Source of the DNA: Rhodoferax sp.
Lineage (GTDB): Bacteria; Pseudomonadota; Gammaproteobacteria; Burkholderiales; Burkholderiaceae_C
Direction of reading: 5' to 3'
Length of the DNA: 64,000 nucleotides
Assembly: GCA_031291305.1 (NCBI GenBank)
Contig: JARLJH010000052.1
Location: 62,001-126,000 of the forward strand
Shown: in pieces, positions 17,611 to 27,507 of the stretch
Position numbering within the stretch: the first letter of the stretch is position 1
Layout of the letters: each line of letters begins with the position of its first letter
Position numbers and translations under genes: made by a program
Notes under the pieces: model-generated
Database searches by the model: none
What the model was told of the DNA's origin: nothing
The model's input: the letters and a program-made list of their open reading frames with translations, nothing else

Positions 17611-19731
17611 ATGACAGCTCCCCTCTTCATCGATTCCATCGACGCTTGCGTGGATCACATTCTGAAGACCATCACTGGCCCAATCGTTTTGGGCATTCCG
17701 ATGGGCGTGGGTAAGCCCAACCCGCTGGTGAATGCGCTTTACCGGCGTGTCAAGGCCGACCCATCCCGACAGTTGCGCATCATCACCGCCCTGTCTCTGG
17801 AAAAGCCGGTGGGACACAGTGAACTTGAAAAAAACTTCCTGCAACCGCTGGTGGAGCGCGTTTTTGGCGACTACCCAGACTTGGAGTACGTCAAGGACTT
17901 ACGCGCCGACAACTTGCCACCCAATATTGATGTGCAGGAGTTCTTCATGAAACCTGGCGACTATCTGGGCAATGCAACTGCGCAGATGGGTCACATCTCC
18001 ACCAATTACACCTATGCTGCGCGTGACATGGCGGTGCAGGGTATGAACCTGCTGGCGCAAGCCCTGGGTGCCAAGCGCGCAGGGGATAGTTGGCGACTGA
18101 GCTTCTCCAGCAACCCCGACATCAGCCAGGCGGTGTTGGACAACGTGCGTGCCACCGGTCAGAAAGTCATGGCCGTGGGGGTCATCAACCACAAGATGCC
18201 TTTCATGCCCAACGGCGCGGAGGTCAGTCCGGATGTCTTTGATGTGGTGGTGACTGACCCGGCAGGCACGCACGACATCTTTGCACCACCCAACAACAAG
18301 GTCAGTGCCGCAGACTACGCCATTGGCCTGCATGCCTCCAGCCTGGTTGTGGATGGCGGCACGCTGCAGATCGGCATCGGCTCGTTGGGGGATGCCATTG
18401 GCCAAGCATTGATTGTTCGTGACCGCCACGGCGCAGAGTACAAACACATCCTTGAATCTCTTTGCCCCACTGGGCTGGAGCGGCGCGAACTCGGGCGCTT
18501 TGACATCGGTCTGTATGGTTGTTCGGAAATGCTGGTCAACGCCTTCTTGCGGTTGATTGATGCCGGCATCATCCGCCGCGAGGTGTATGGCGATGCGGTG
18601 TTGCAACAACTTCTGAACAGTGGGCAAATCGCCGATGAAAGCGTCTCCCCCAAGATGCTGCAGGCACTGCTGGATAGTGGGCGCGTTCGTTCGCCCCTGT
18701 CCGATGACGACGTGAGTTTTCTCAAGCACTTTGGCATCTTGCGCTCTGACGTGGCCCTTGTGGACCAGCAATTGAGATGTGGCAAGCATCATTGCTGCAA
18801 CAAGCTGAGTGACCCGGCTTGTTTCGAGGTCGTCAGCCAACACATGTTGGGCTCGCGCCTGCTGCATGGCATCGTCATGACTGGTGGGTTCTTTTTGGGT
18901 CCGCGCGACTTTTACGAGCGCCTGCGCTCCATGGCACCGCAAGACCTGGCCAAGATTGACATGACCAGCATCGATTTCATCAACCATCTCTACGGTGACG
19001 ATGCCCTGAAACGTGCGCAGCGCCGCAAGGCGAGCTTTATGAACACCACCATGATGGTGACCCTACTGGGTGCTGCCGCCAGCGATTCGCTGGAGTCCGG
19101 GCAGGTGGTAAGCGGCGTGGGCGGGCAATACAACTTTGTCTCCATGAGCCACGCGTTGCACGATGCCCGCCTGATCATGATGCTGCGCGCCACCCACGAC
19201 AATAAGGACGGCCTCAAAAGCAGCATCGTCTGGAACTACGGTAACGTCACCATTCCCCGACATTTGCGCGACGTGGTGATCACCGAGTACGGTGTCGCCG
19301 AATTGCGCGGTCGTTCAGACGGCGAAGTGGTGAAACGCCTGATCGCAGTGGCAGACTCGCGCTTTCAGGCGGAGTTGGTCAAGCAGGCCAAGGCACATGG
19401 CAAACTCGAGGCCGACTACGAAATCCCTGAATGCTTTCGCCATAACTTGCCAGAAGTCATCGCCGACAAGCTCAAACCCTGGATGGATGCCGGGCTGTTG
19501 CCAGATTTTCCCTTTGGCACCGACCTGACTGAGGATGAACTGCACATGGTGCGGGCGATGAAGAAAATGAAGCACGCCAGCCATCACCCGTCCGAATTGC
19601 TGGCCATGGCGGTAAAAAGCTTGTGGGAGGGAAAAGAGGCGCCACCCGCCTATCTGGAGCGCCTGGGCTTGGCAGAAGTGCACAGCTTCAAGGACCGGGT
19701 GATACGTCGGCTGTTTTCCAACAACCTTTAA
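17611..19731 (+). CDS. Acetyl-CoA hydrolase/transferase family protein (long form)
   Basis: A 706-residue member of the class I CoA-transferase superfamily. The N-terminal domain begins GPIVLGIPMGVGKPNPLVN and the C-terminal acetyl-CoA hydrolase domain contains ITEYGVAELRGRSDGEVVKRL. It is longer than the usual ~500-residue Cat1/Ach1 proteins, with an insertion between the halves (about 330-460) containing a CGKHHCCNK cluster. Likely hydrolyses acyl-CoA or moves CoA between organic acids (for example acetate and succinate); the substrate is not visible. The ribosome site AAGGAGA is strong. The gene stands alone. Confidence 0.82.
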   Translation: MTAPLFIDSIDACVDHILKTITGPIVLGIPMGVGKPNPLVNALYRRVKADPSRQLRIITALSLEKPVGHSELEKNFLQPLVERVFGDYPDLEYVKDLRADNLPPNIDVQEFFMKPGDYLGNATAQMGHISTNYTYAARDMAVQGMNLLAQALGAKRAGDSWRLSFSSNPDISQAVLDNVRATGQKVMAVGVINHKMPFMPNGAEVSPDVFDVVVTDPAGTHDIFAPPNNKVSAADYAIGLHASSLVVDGGTLQIGIGSLGDAIGQALIVRDRHGAEYKHILESLCPTGLERRELGRFDIGLYGCSEMLVNAFLRLIDAGIIRREVYGDAVLQQLLNSGQIADESVSPKMLQALLDSGRVRSPLSDDDVSFLKHFGILRSDVALVDQQLRCGKHHCCNKLSDPACFEVVSQHMLGSRLLHGIVMTGGFFLGPRDFYERLRSMAPQDLAKIDMTSIDFINHLYGDDALKRAQRRKASFMNTTMMVTLLGAAASDSLESGQVVSGVGGQYNFVSMSHALHDARLIMMLRATHDNKDGLKSSIVWNYGNVTIPRHLRDVVITEYGVAELRGRSDGEVVKRLIAVADSRFQAELVKQAKAHGKLEADYEIPECFRHNLPEVIADKLKPWMDAGLLPDFPFGTDLTEDELHMVRAMKKMKHASHHPSELLAMAVKSLWEGKEAPPAYLERLGLAEVHSFKDRVIRRLFSNNL

Positions 19732-19743
19732 GTTGCTTCTACA

Positions 19744-19788
19744 TCAGTAGCTATAAGCCCTTTATCTATAAGGGCTGGAAGCCAAAAC
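19744..19788 (+). repeat. Dispersed palindromic repeat, copy 6 (between convergent genes)
   Basis: A clear palindromic copy: GTAGCTATAAGCCCTTTA and TATAAGGGCTGGAAGCC pair around a short loop. It lies between the stops of the CoA-transferase and GspE-like genes and may act as a bidirectional terminator. Confidence 0.8.
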
Positions 19789-19796
19789 CGTCCATA

Positions 19797-22172
19797 CTAT
19801 TTGATGCAGACAGAGCGTACCATTTTCAGGTCGGTCAGGCCCATCATGACCTTTTCCATGCCGTCCATCTTCAGCGTGCGCATGCCGCCTTCCACTGCTG
19901 CGGCAAACACCTGTGCCACGCGGGCGCGCTCTTGAATCAGCTTCTTGATGCCGTCATCGGCAATCAGCAGTTCGTGCAGGCCAACGCGCCCCTTGTAGCC
20001 GGTCTGGTTACATTTGTCGCAACCCACGTGGCGGTAAAAGCGAAGCTCGCCGTTGTCTGCGTATTGCTGCTTCCAGCTGGCGATCAACTTGGCGAGTTGC
20101 ACGTCGTAGTCGTCTTGCCAAACGGCTGAATGGCGCAATTCCTCGGCGTACTCGGCGGCAAACAGATGCAGCTCTTCCTCGTCAGGCACATAGGACTCCT
20201 TGCAGGCACACAGCTTCTTCGCCAGGCGCTGCGCCAGAATGCCCAACAGCGCATCAGCAAAGTTGAACGGGTCCATGCCCATGTCCAGCAGGCGGGTGAT
20301 GGACTCGGGCGCTGAATTGGTATGCAGGGTGGAAAACACCAAGTGACCAGTGAGTGACGCTTCCACACCCATGGCCACAGTTTCGTGGTCTCGTGACTCA
20401 CCCACCATGATGATGTCGGGGTCAGCACGCAAAAAGGCACGCATGATCAGCGCGAAATCAATGCCCGCCTTGCGGTTGATCTGCACTTGGCGCAAACCCT
20501 TTTGCGTGATTTCGACCGGATCTTCCGCCGTCCAGATTTTGGTGTCAGGCTTGTTCAGGTGCTTCAGGATCGAATGCAGCGTGGTGGTTTTGCCCGAGCC
20601 CGTGGGTCCGCATACATAAAACAGGCCGTAGGGCTTTTCAATGGTTTGCATTACCCGCGCCATGTTGTGTGCGGTTAGGCCCAGTTTGTCGAGTGGAATC
20701 GGCTCGCCTGCGGCCAGAATCCGCATCACTACATCTTCCACACCGCCAGCTGATGGAATGGTCGCTACGCGCAGTTCGATGTCAATCGGGCCGTATTTCT
20801 TGAACTTGATCTTGCCGTCTTGCGGCTTGCGGCGTTCGGAGATGTCCAGGTCACACATGATCTTTAGCCGCGTGACCATCGCCTGACGAAAATGGGAGGG
20901 CACCTCAATGTAGGGCTGCAGCGAGCCATCAATGCGAAAACGGATGCCGGTCTTGAATTTGCCGGGCATGGGTTCTATATGAATGTCTGAGACGCCCTGG
21001 TGATAGGCATCAATGATGACTTTATTGACAAACTTGACCAGTTCATTGTCGGCAGCGGCCGATTCCAGCGCATCGCCGATGCCGCCATCGTCATCCATCG
21101 GGCCGCTGTCCATGTCAGCCAGCATCTCGTTGATGCTGCCACCGCTGGCCTCAATACCAAAAATCTGCCCCAGAGTGTCATGAAATTCGGTGTACGTCGT
21201 GACCGAATAAGCGAACTTCGTGATACGCGGAAACACCTGCTGCACGATCCGCGAGCTGCGCACCGCTTCTGGGTCCAGGCACATAATGACCAGCCCAGCA
21301 GGCGAATCTTCCAGCGGAATCCAGCCCTGTTCCTCAATGAATTCACGCTTGAGCGAACCGTGCAGCGCCTCTGATCGGATACGTCCTTCAGTCCATGGCT
21401 CGTAAGGCACACCAAAAAACTTGCCCAGCGAAGGTCCAATCTGCGCCGGGCGCACTTGGTACTGTGACAACAACAGGTTCTCGGCTGTGAGCCCCTGCGC
21501 TCGCGCATCCTGCAAACACTGTTGCAGTTCTGCCGCCGTCATTACCCCGTCTGAGACCAGTCCGTCGTATTTGGTGACCATGTGGCGGACACTGTCATCG
21601 GCTTCATGCATGCGGTGCTTGATCGCTGTTGCCAGCGTCTTGCATAACTGCGAAACGCCTTCCACCTCAAGATCGCCGAAGGACTTGTCGCTCTTGTTAT
21701 TGATCACCTGCAACACACCGTAGAGTGTTTCGCCTTCCAATATGGGGGCCACCATCATTTGGCGAGTCCGATAGCCAGAGCGCTTGTCCACTTCCTTTAG
21801 AAACGACAGCGAAGGATGGATGCTCTTCAGTGATTCATCGTCATACACATCGGGCAGGTTGACCAGCATGTGGCTGAACGCGACATATCCCGCGATGCTT
21901 TGTGGTGAGATCGGTAGCTTGAGGTCACGGCTGCTGTTCAAGCCCGTTTTTACCTTGGAAATAATGGCCGTCTGCTCTTCGTTGACCACGTAGAGCGTCA
22001 ACCGATCCGCATTGAACAGCTTGCAGATGTCGGCACTGGCCTCCAACATAATCTGCTCGATGTTGTCAGTCTCGTGGATTCGGGCTGTCACATGCTGAAG
22101 CTGCTTGTAAAAGAGCGCTTCAAAGGTCATACCTCCCCGCTCCGTAATATGAGGTCTCAAAACCGTGTTCAT
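19797..22172 (-). CDS. GAF-domain GspE/PilB family ATPase
   Basis: A 791-residue secretion/pilus assembly ATPase with an added sensor. Order: GAF (about 18-190), T2SSE_N/MshEN-like domain (about 200-350, a fold that binds cyclic di-GMP in some relatives), then the GspE ATPase (about 380-760) with Walker A GPTGSGKTT near 520, MVGESRDHET, TLHTNSAPE, and the zinc-type cysteine set CACK / CDKCNQTG. Two starts are possible (22172 or 22130); I kept the longer. No other secretion or pilus structural gene is adjacent. It is last in an operon with an FHA protein and a PP2C phosphatase, so its activity is probably tuned by phosphoprotein signalling. Confidence 0.85.
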   Translation of the reverse strand: MNTVLRPHITERGGMTFEALFYKQLQHVTARIHETDNIEQIMLEASADICKLFNADRLTLYVVNEEQTAIISKVKTGLNSSRDLKLPISPQSIAGYVAFSHMLVNLPDVYDDESLKSIHPSLSFLKEVDKRSGYRTRQMMVAPILEGETLYGVLQVINNKSDKSFGDLEVEGVSQLCKTLATAIKHRMHEADDSVRHMVTKYDGLVSDGVMTAAELQQCLQDARAQGLTAENLLLSQYQVRPAQIGPSLGKFFGVPYEPWTEGRIRSEALHGSLKREFIEEQGWIPLEDSPAGLVIMCLDPEAVRSSRIVQQVFPRITKFAYSVTTYTEFHDTLGQIFGIEASGGSINEMLADMDSGPMDDDGGIGDALESAAADNELVKFVNKVIIDAYHQGVSDIHIEPMPGKFKTGIRFRIDGSLQPYIEVPSHFRQAMVTRLKIMCDLDISERRKPQDGKIKFKKYGPIDIELRVATIPSAGGVEDVVMRILAAGEPIPLDKLGLTAHNMARVMQTIEKPYGLFYVCGPTGSGKTTTLHSILKHLNKPDTKIWTAEDPVEITQKGLRQVQINRKAGIDFALIMRAFLRADPDIIMVGESRDHETVAMGVEASLTGHLVFSTLHTNSAPESITRLLDMGMDPFNFADALLGILAQRLAKKLCACKESYVPDEEELHLFAAEYAEELRHSAVWQDDYDVQLAKLIASWKQQYADNGELRFYRHVGCDKCNQTGYKGRVGLHELLIADDGIKKLIQERARVAQVFAAAVEGGMRTLKMDGMEKVMMGLTDLKMVRSVCIK

Positions 22173-22250
22173 GGTGATCGGATCTCACGCAAGGCAGCAG
22201 CTACTGGGACAGGAAATATTTGAGGCTGCCAGTTCAAGCATCGTCTGAGG

Positions 22251-22898
22251 TCAGCTTTGGAGAAACTGCATTTCAGTACCTGCCAGCATGATTTTGTCGC
22301 CATGTTTCAAAACAACTGGCTCTTCACCCACGGCTTCTCCATTGAGAGTCAGACGGTCACTACCCTCAACATGATGTACAAAGAAATTGTGCCGCCGTTG
22401 GGTGATAGCTGCCACGGAAATGCCGGGCTTGCCAACAGTTGTCACCACTTTGGTCAAGGCCATCTCGCGACCTGCGGCTGCACCAGACAATACCTTGATG
22501 GAACCTTTGAGTTCGGCTGCCGTCAACGGCACTTGGACAATGGCGGTTGCTGGCGCGGGCGCTGCCCCTCGCGGCTTGTACATCATGGTTCGCTCGAATT
22601 CGTCTTCCTGGGGCGCAGACTCGTATTGGACCTTGTACTTTCCCATGTCCATGACATCGCCATGGTGCAACACCTGCTTCTTCACCGCTTTGCCGTCGAT
22701 GTAGGTGCCATTGGTACTGTGCAAGTCTTCCACGGTGACCTGATCGCCGACCTTGATCAGTACCGCATGCTCGCCGCTGACGGTCAAATTCTCAATCACC
22801 ACATCGTTATAAGGCCGACGCCCAATGGTTGTGCGTTCTTTCGTCAGCACGAGTTCGCTGTGGACGGTTCCGTCCATCGTCACCGTTATTTTGGGCAT
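22251..22898 (-). CDS. Twin FHA-domain protein
   Basis: A 215-residue cytoplasmic protein with two forkhead-associated domains, which bind phosphothreonine. The first (about 20-95) has the canonical GRR, SGEH and STNGTYIDG residues. The second (about 130-213) is degenerate: VGKPG replaces GR, but LNGEAV is kept. A linker rich in Pro/Ala joins them. The ribosome site AGGAGGT is near perfect. It lies between the PP2C gene (59 bp) and the GspE-like gene (78 bp); it probably bridges a phosphorylated partner to the ATPase. Confidence 0.88.
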   Translation of the reverse strand: MPKITVTMDGTVHSELVLTKERTTIGRRPYNDVVIENLTVSGEHAVLIKVGDQVTVEDLHSTNGTYIDGKAVKKQVLHHGDVMDMGKYKVQYESAPQEDEFERTMMYKPRGAAPAPATAIVQVPLTAAELKGSIKVLSGAAAGREMALTKVVTTVGKPGISVAAITQRRHNFFVHHVEGSDRLTLNGEAVGEEPVVLKHGDKIMLAGTEMQFLQS

Positions 22899-22957
22899 GA
22901 CTACCTCCTGTACAACGCAGTATATGGATTTGTTTCGAACCCATCACCATCTTGGGT

Positions 22958-23749
22958 CTAGGGCCTGCTGAACAATCGTGAGATTAAACCGGATTTTTCC
23001 GCCGTCTTGTTAGCTTGAGCCAACAACACTGAAATGTTATCGCGCCCACCATTGATGTTAGCGCGTGCTACCAATTCGGTCGCCTTCAATGCAAGCTGGG
23101 CGTCACTACTTAAGACTTGCAGGATGGCCTTGTCACTCATCATGTCGGTCAGGCCGTCCGAGCACATGAGGTAAAGGTCACCATCCTGCACATGGTGCTC
23201 GCGAACGTCCGTGCGGACAACTTCCTCGACACCCAGCGCCCGGGTCAACAGGTTTTTCCCCGGTGCACAGGCAGCCTGTTCAGGCGTCAGAAGCCCCGCG
23301 TCCACCTGTTCCTGCAACATCGAATGGTCTTTGGTGATCTGCATCAGGACACCCTCGCGCAGACGGTAGCAGCGCGAGTCTCCCACATGCCCGAGGACCA
23401 GCTTGGCACCGTGAAAAACACCTGCCACCAGAGTGGTTCCCATGCCGGCATAGTTCGGATTTGAAATGGATGCGTTCAGAATAGACAGGTTTGCTTCATC
23501 AAAACACATCTCGATCACCCGGGCCACCTGTTTGGTGCTGAGGTGGGCTCCATTGGCGGATAGCCAGCGCACCAGTTCTGATTTGACAAACAGCACGGCC
23601 ATGCTGCTGGCGACTTCGCCAGCGTTATAACCACCCATGCCGTCGGCAAGAACAGCAACGCCAAGGTCCGCATCAAAGGCCAGCGCGTCTTCGTTATTGC
23701 CCCTCACCAGGCCAGAGTCTGTCAGCGCATGAAAACTGTAGTGCGTCAT
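22958..23749 (-). CDS. PP2C-type serine/threonine protein phosphatase
   Basis: A 263-residue metal-dependent phosphatase. The PP2C motifs are present: SDxGxxRxxNED equivalent (TDSGLVRGNNEDA), VLADGMGGYNAGE, GMGTTLVAG, GHVGDSRCYRLR, ITKDHS and MCSDGLTD, GGRDNISV. It should remove phosphate from Ser/Thr proteins. No matching kinase is in the window. The ATG at 23749 has no ribosome site of its own; a 28-codon frame with a good site ends on it (ATGA), suggesting coupled translation. Confidence 0.88.
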   Translation of the reverse strand: MTHYSFHALTDSGLVRGNNEDALAFDADLGVAVLADGMGGYNAGEVASSMAVLFVKSELVRWLSANGAHLSTKQVARVIEMCFDEANLSILNASISNPNYAGMGTTLVAGVFHGAKLVLGHVGDSRCYRLREGVLMQITKDHSMLQEQVDAGLLTPEQAACAPGKNLLTRALGVEEVVRTDVREHHVQDGDLYLMCSDGLTDMMSDKAILQVLSSDAQLALKATELVARANINGGRDNISVLLAQANKTAEKSGLISRLFSRP

Positions 23750-23832
23750 GGTAGTCGTCGCAGTGCTGTACCAGCCTGGCAGCCACAAGGCCTGTTTGAA
23801 GCCTCGGCACAAGTGGCGTTGATTGGTATCAC
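23746..23832 (-). CDS. Possible leader peptide coupled to the PP2C gene
   Basis: A GTG at 23832 preceded by AGGAG at 9 bases opens a 28-codon frame whose TGA overlaps the PP2C ATG. The peptide (starts MIPINATCAEAS, contains CGCQAG) has no recognised family. Its support is the ribosome site and the overlap only; it may be chance. Confidence 0.3.
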   Translation of the reverse strand: MIPINATCAEASNRPCGCQAGTALRRLP

Positions 23833-24045
23833 CTCAGTGTTCTCCTATGGAATGGCTCAACGACAGGCTAGAAAAATGTTCTTTGAGAATACGCGCTAGA
23901 AACCTGAAACACCCAGGAATGGTGAGACAACCCCATCCATAACTGCATGCGCAAACGGTTGCCAATAATAAGTGGAATACTTACTGCCAAACCCGAAACG
24001 TGAACCACGAGGCGTGTTTTTCTCGCGGAACTTTGCGCACAAGTA
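23833..24045. other. Intergenic, upstream of the PP2C-FHA-GspE operon
   Basis: No gene seen. AT-rich patches near 23965-23985 could carry the operon promoter on the minus strand. Nothing else stands out. Confidence 0.4.
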
Positions 24046-24079
24046 GAAAAGCCGGATTGCCTTTCAGGACAACCCGGCC
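24046..24079 (-). terminator. Rho-independent terminator of sucCD
   Basis: On the minus strand GCCGGGTTGTCC and GGCAATCCGGC form a stem of about 11 bp with two internal mismatches around TGAAA, followed by a CTTTTC run, 24 bases after the sucD stop. Confidence 0.75.
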
Positions 24080-24102
24080 TTGCAGCCCGACGTGTTCGGC
24101 AG

Positions 24103-24996
24103 TTAGAGCATGGCTTTGAGCAGTTTGGCCATTTCAGACGGATTGCGTGTGACCTTGAAGCCGCATTCTTCCATCACAGCCAACTTGGCCTCAGCCGTGT
24201 CAGCCCCGCCACTGATCAAAGCCCCGGCGTGACCCATGCGCTTGCCAGCAGGCGCTGTCACGCCTGCGATGAAGCCGACGATGGGTTTTTTCATGTTGAG
24301 CTTGCACCAACGCGCCGCTTCAGCTTCGTCGGGGCCACCAATCTCACCAATCATGATGACAGCATCAGTGTCTGGATCATCATTAAAAGCCTTCATGATG
24401 TCGATGTGCTTTAGACCGTTGATGGGGTCACCACCAATGCCCACAGCGCTGGACTGGCCGAGACCGATTTCGGTCAACTGCGCCACTGCTTCATAGGTTA
24501 GCGTGCCAGAGCGGCTAACCACACCGATGCGACCCTTGCGGTGAATGTGACCAGGCATGATGCCAATCTTGATCTCGTCAGGCGTGATCAAACCTGGGCA
24601 GTTCGGGCCCAGCAACAGGGTCTTCTTGCCACCGGCGGCTTCCTTGGCACGCATCTTGTTGCGCACTTCCAGCATGTCACGCACCGGAATGCCTTCGGTG
24701 ATGCAGATCGCCAGATCCAGGTCGGCTTCAACGGCTTCCCAGATGGCCGCCGCAGCGCCAGCGGGCGGCACATAAATGACGCTCACGGTGGCGCCAGTTT
24801 CGCTGGCAGCTTCCTTGACAGACGCGTAAATCGGTATGCCAAAAATCGACTCACCGGCCTTTTTGGGATTCACGCCCGCTGCGAAGCATTCCTTGCCGTT
24901 GGCGTATTCCTGGCATTTTTCAGTATGAAACTGACCGGTTTTGCCAGTGATGCCCTGGGTAATGACTTTGGTATCTTTATTAATGAGGATGGACAT
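24103..24996 (-). CDS. sucD: Succinyl-CoA synthetase alpha subunit
   Basis: The alpha subunit (297 residues) binds CoA and carries the phosphohistidine of the TCA-cycle enzyme that makes ATP/GTP from succinyl-CoA. It begins MSILINKDTKVITQGITGKTG. The active-site histidine is in RMGHAGALISGG and the GPNCPG loop is present. ATG 24996 gives the exact family length; longer frames run into sucC spacer. Second gene of the sucCD operon. Confidence 0.97.
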   Translation of the reverse strand: MSILINKDTKVITQGITGKTGQFHTEKCQEYANGKECFAAGVNPKKAGESIFGIPIYASVKEAASETGATVSVIYVPPAGAAAAIWEAVEADLDLAICITEGIPVRDMLEVRNKMRAKEAAGGKKTLLLGPNCPGLITPDEIKIGIMPGHIHRKGRIGVVSRSGTLTYEAVAQLTEIGLGQSSAVGIGGDPINGLKHIDIMKAFNDDPDTDAVIMIGEIGGPDEAEAARWCKLNMKKPIVGFIAGVTAPAGKRMGHAGALISGGADTAEAKLAVMEECGFKVTRNPSEMAKLLKAML

Positions 24997-25017
24997 GATT
25001 CTCTTTCTAGTCAGTTG

Positions 25018-25058
25018 GGGACAGAGCTGGCTCGCTTTGCGTAGCTGCGGTCTGTCCC
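25018..25058. repeat. Inverted repeat in the sucC-sucD spacer
   Basis: Perfect 8-bp arms GGGACAGA and TCTGTCCC enclose 25 bases, in the 79-bp gap between sucC and sucD. The gap is unusually long for this gene pair. It may set the C:D ratio or be a small inserted palindrome; GGGACAGA-type ends are frequent in betaproteobacterial repeats, as I recall. Confidence 0.5.
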
Positions 25059-25075
25059 ACAAGGTTTCATGACGC

Positions 25076-26242
<1,167 letters not shown>

Positions 26243-26404
26243 GAGGTCTCTCTCAGGAACGGGGGTTAGATGGCTGACAGATACTCGCCCAGTTTGAGCT
26301 AGATCAACAGCACCAGGATAAACAGCGGGACTGTATCATGGTGCATCGCATCATTCTTTAGCCAGTCTTACAAGACTTGACACATTTCAGAAGTCCAATT
26401 CACC
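26243..26404. promoter_or_regulatory. Divergent promoter region sucC / argC
   Basis: 162 bp without a gene between divergent starts. TTGACA-like sequence near 26373 (plus strand) could serve argC but lies close to its start. No operator was recognised. Confidence 0.35.
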
Positions 26405-27340
26405 ATGCAAAAAATCTTCATCGACGGCGAGGCGGGCACCACGGGTTTGCAGATTCGCGAGCGCTTGCAACATATGCCTGGCATCGAGGTGGTCAGCATC
26501 GCACCCGAATTGCGCAAGGATGCCAGTGCCAAGCGTGCGCTGATGGCCCAGGTTGACCTGGTGGTGCTGTGCCTGCATGATGATGCTGCTATTGAATCAG
26601 TAGCTACTATTGCAGATATCGAAAGGGCTACAGGCCAGATTGGTCCCAAAGTCATCGATGCCTCCACGGCGCATCGTACGGCTGCGGGTTGGGTCTACGG
26701 CTTTGCCGAACTTTGCACGGGTCAGCGCGAGGCCATCCAGAACGCACGCCGCGTGGCCAACCCCGGCTGCTACGCCACCGGAGCGATTGCGCTGCTGCGC
26801 CCTCTGATTGACGCTGGGCTGATTCCGCGCGATTTTCCGTTGTGCTTGCCTTCGGTGAGTGGTTATTCGGGCGGTGGCCGCAGCATGATTGAAGCGTACG
26901 AGCAAGGCCGGGCGCCAGCTTTCGAGTTGTACGCTCTGGGTCTCAAGCACAAACATGTCCCTGAAATCATGGCTTGCACCGGGTTGACACGTCGCCCACT
27001 GTTTGTGCCCTCGGTGGGTAACTTCAAGCAGGGCATGCTGGTTCAAATTCCGCTACATCTCGACCAACTCCCAGGCCAGCCTAGCGTGGCGGACCTGCAT
27101 CAGGCGCTGGCGAAGCATTACCAGGGTAGCGAATGGGTCAGCGTGCCCGAGGCTACGCCGGACAACAAGCTCGACGCGGTGGCACTGGACGGCAGCGATG
27201 CCATGGAGCTGCGGGTGTTTGGCAACCTGGACTCCAGCGACAGTTTCCGCCATGCCGTGCTGGTAGCGCGACTGGACAACCTGGGTAAAGGTGCCAGCGG
27301 CGCAGCGGTGCAGAATCTGAAGTTGATGCTGGGGCTTTAG
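26405..27340 (+). CDS. argC: N-acetyl-gamma-glutamyl-phosphate reductase, type 2
   Basis: ArgC reduces N-acetylglutamyl phosphate to the semialdehyde in arginine synthesis. This is the short type-2 form (311 residues): [13 protein letters not shown] at the N-terminus, the catalytic cysteine in [22 protein letters not shown] and KHKHVPEI. The dispersed repeat at 26592-26640 is read in frame ([18 protein letters not shown]), in a surface segment before [10 protein letters not shown]. It stands alone and is convergent with recX. Confidence 0.93.
   Translation: MQKIFIDGEAGTTGLQIRERLQHMPGIEVVSIAPELRKDASAKRALMAQVDLVVLCLHDDAAIESVATIADIERATGQIGPKVIDASTAHRTAAGWVYGFAELCTGQREAIQNARRVANPGCYATGAIALLRPLIDAGLIPRDFPLCLPSVSGYSGGGRSMIEAYEQGRAPAFELYALGLKHKHVPEIMACTGLTRRPLFVPSVGNFKQGMLVQIPLHLDQLPGQPSVADLHQALAKHYQGSEWVSVPEATPDNKLDAVALDGSDAMELRVFGNLDSSDSFRHAVLVARLDNLGKGASGAAVQNLKLMLGL
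26592..26640 (+). repeat. Dispersed palindromic repeat, copy 7 (inside argC)
   Basis: CAGTAGCTACTATTGC ... GAAAGGGCTACAGGCCAGAT. Same ends and same coding frame as copies 3, 4, 5 and 9. Confidence 0.7.
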
Positions 27341-27388
27341 GCTGTTTTTTTTGGGGTTACGTTTTGCAAGGTTCCGGATGTTGAACCC

Positions 27389-27464
27389 GCGAGGCAGACC
27401 CTTGGGGCGGCTTCCTCATACTGGGGTACCAGAAATCGTCAGCCGCCCCAAGGGTCTGTCTCGC
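27389..27464. repeat. 24-bp-arm inverted repeat (large hairpin) between argC and recX
   Basis: Arms 27389-27412 and 27441-27464 are complementary over 24 positions with one mismatch, around a 28-base loop. The arm contains CCCTTGGGGCGGC. It lies between two convergent genes. It could be a bidirectional terminator, but its length and the structured, non-T-rich flanks fit a miniature palindromic element better. Confidence 0.8.
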
Positions 27465-27507
27465 TAGCGGCGTCAGATCGACAAGTTCGATTCACAGACG
27501 GCGGCGC

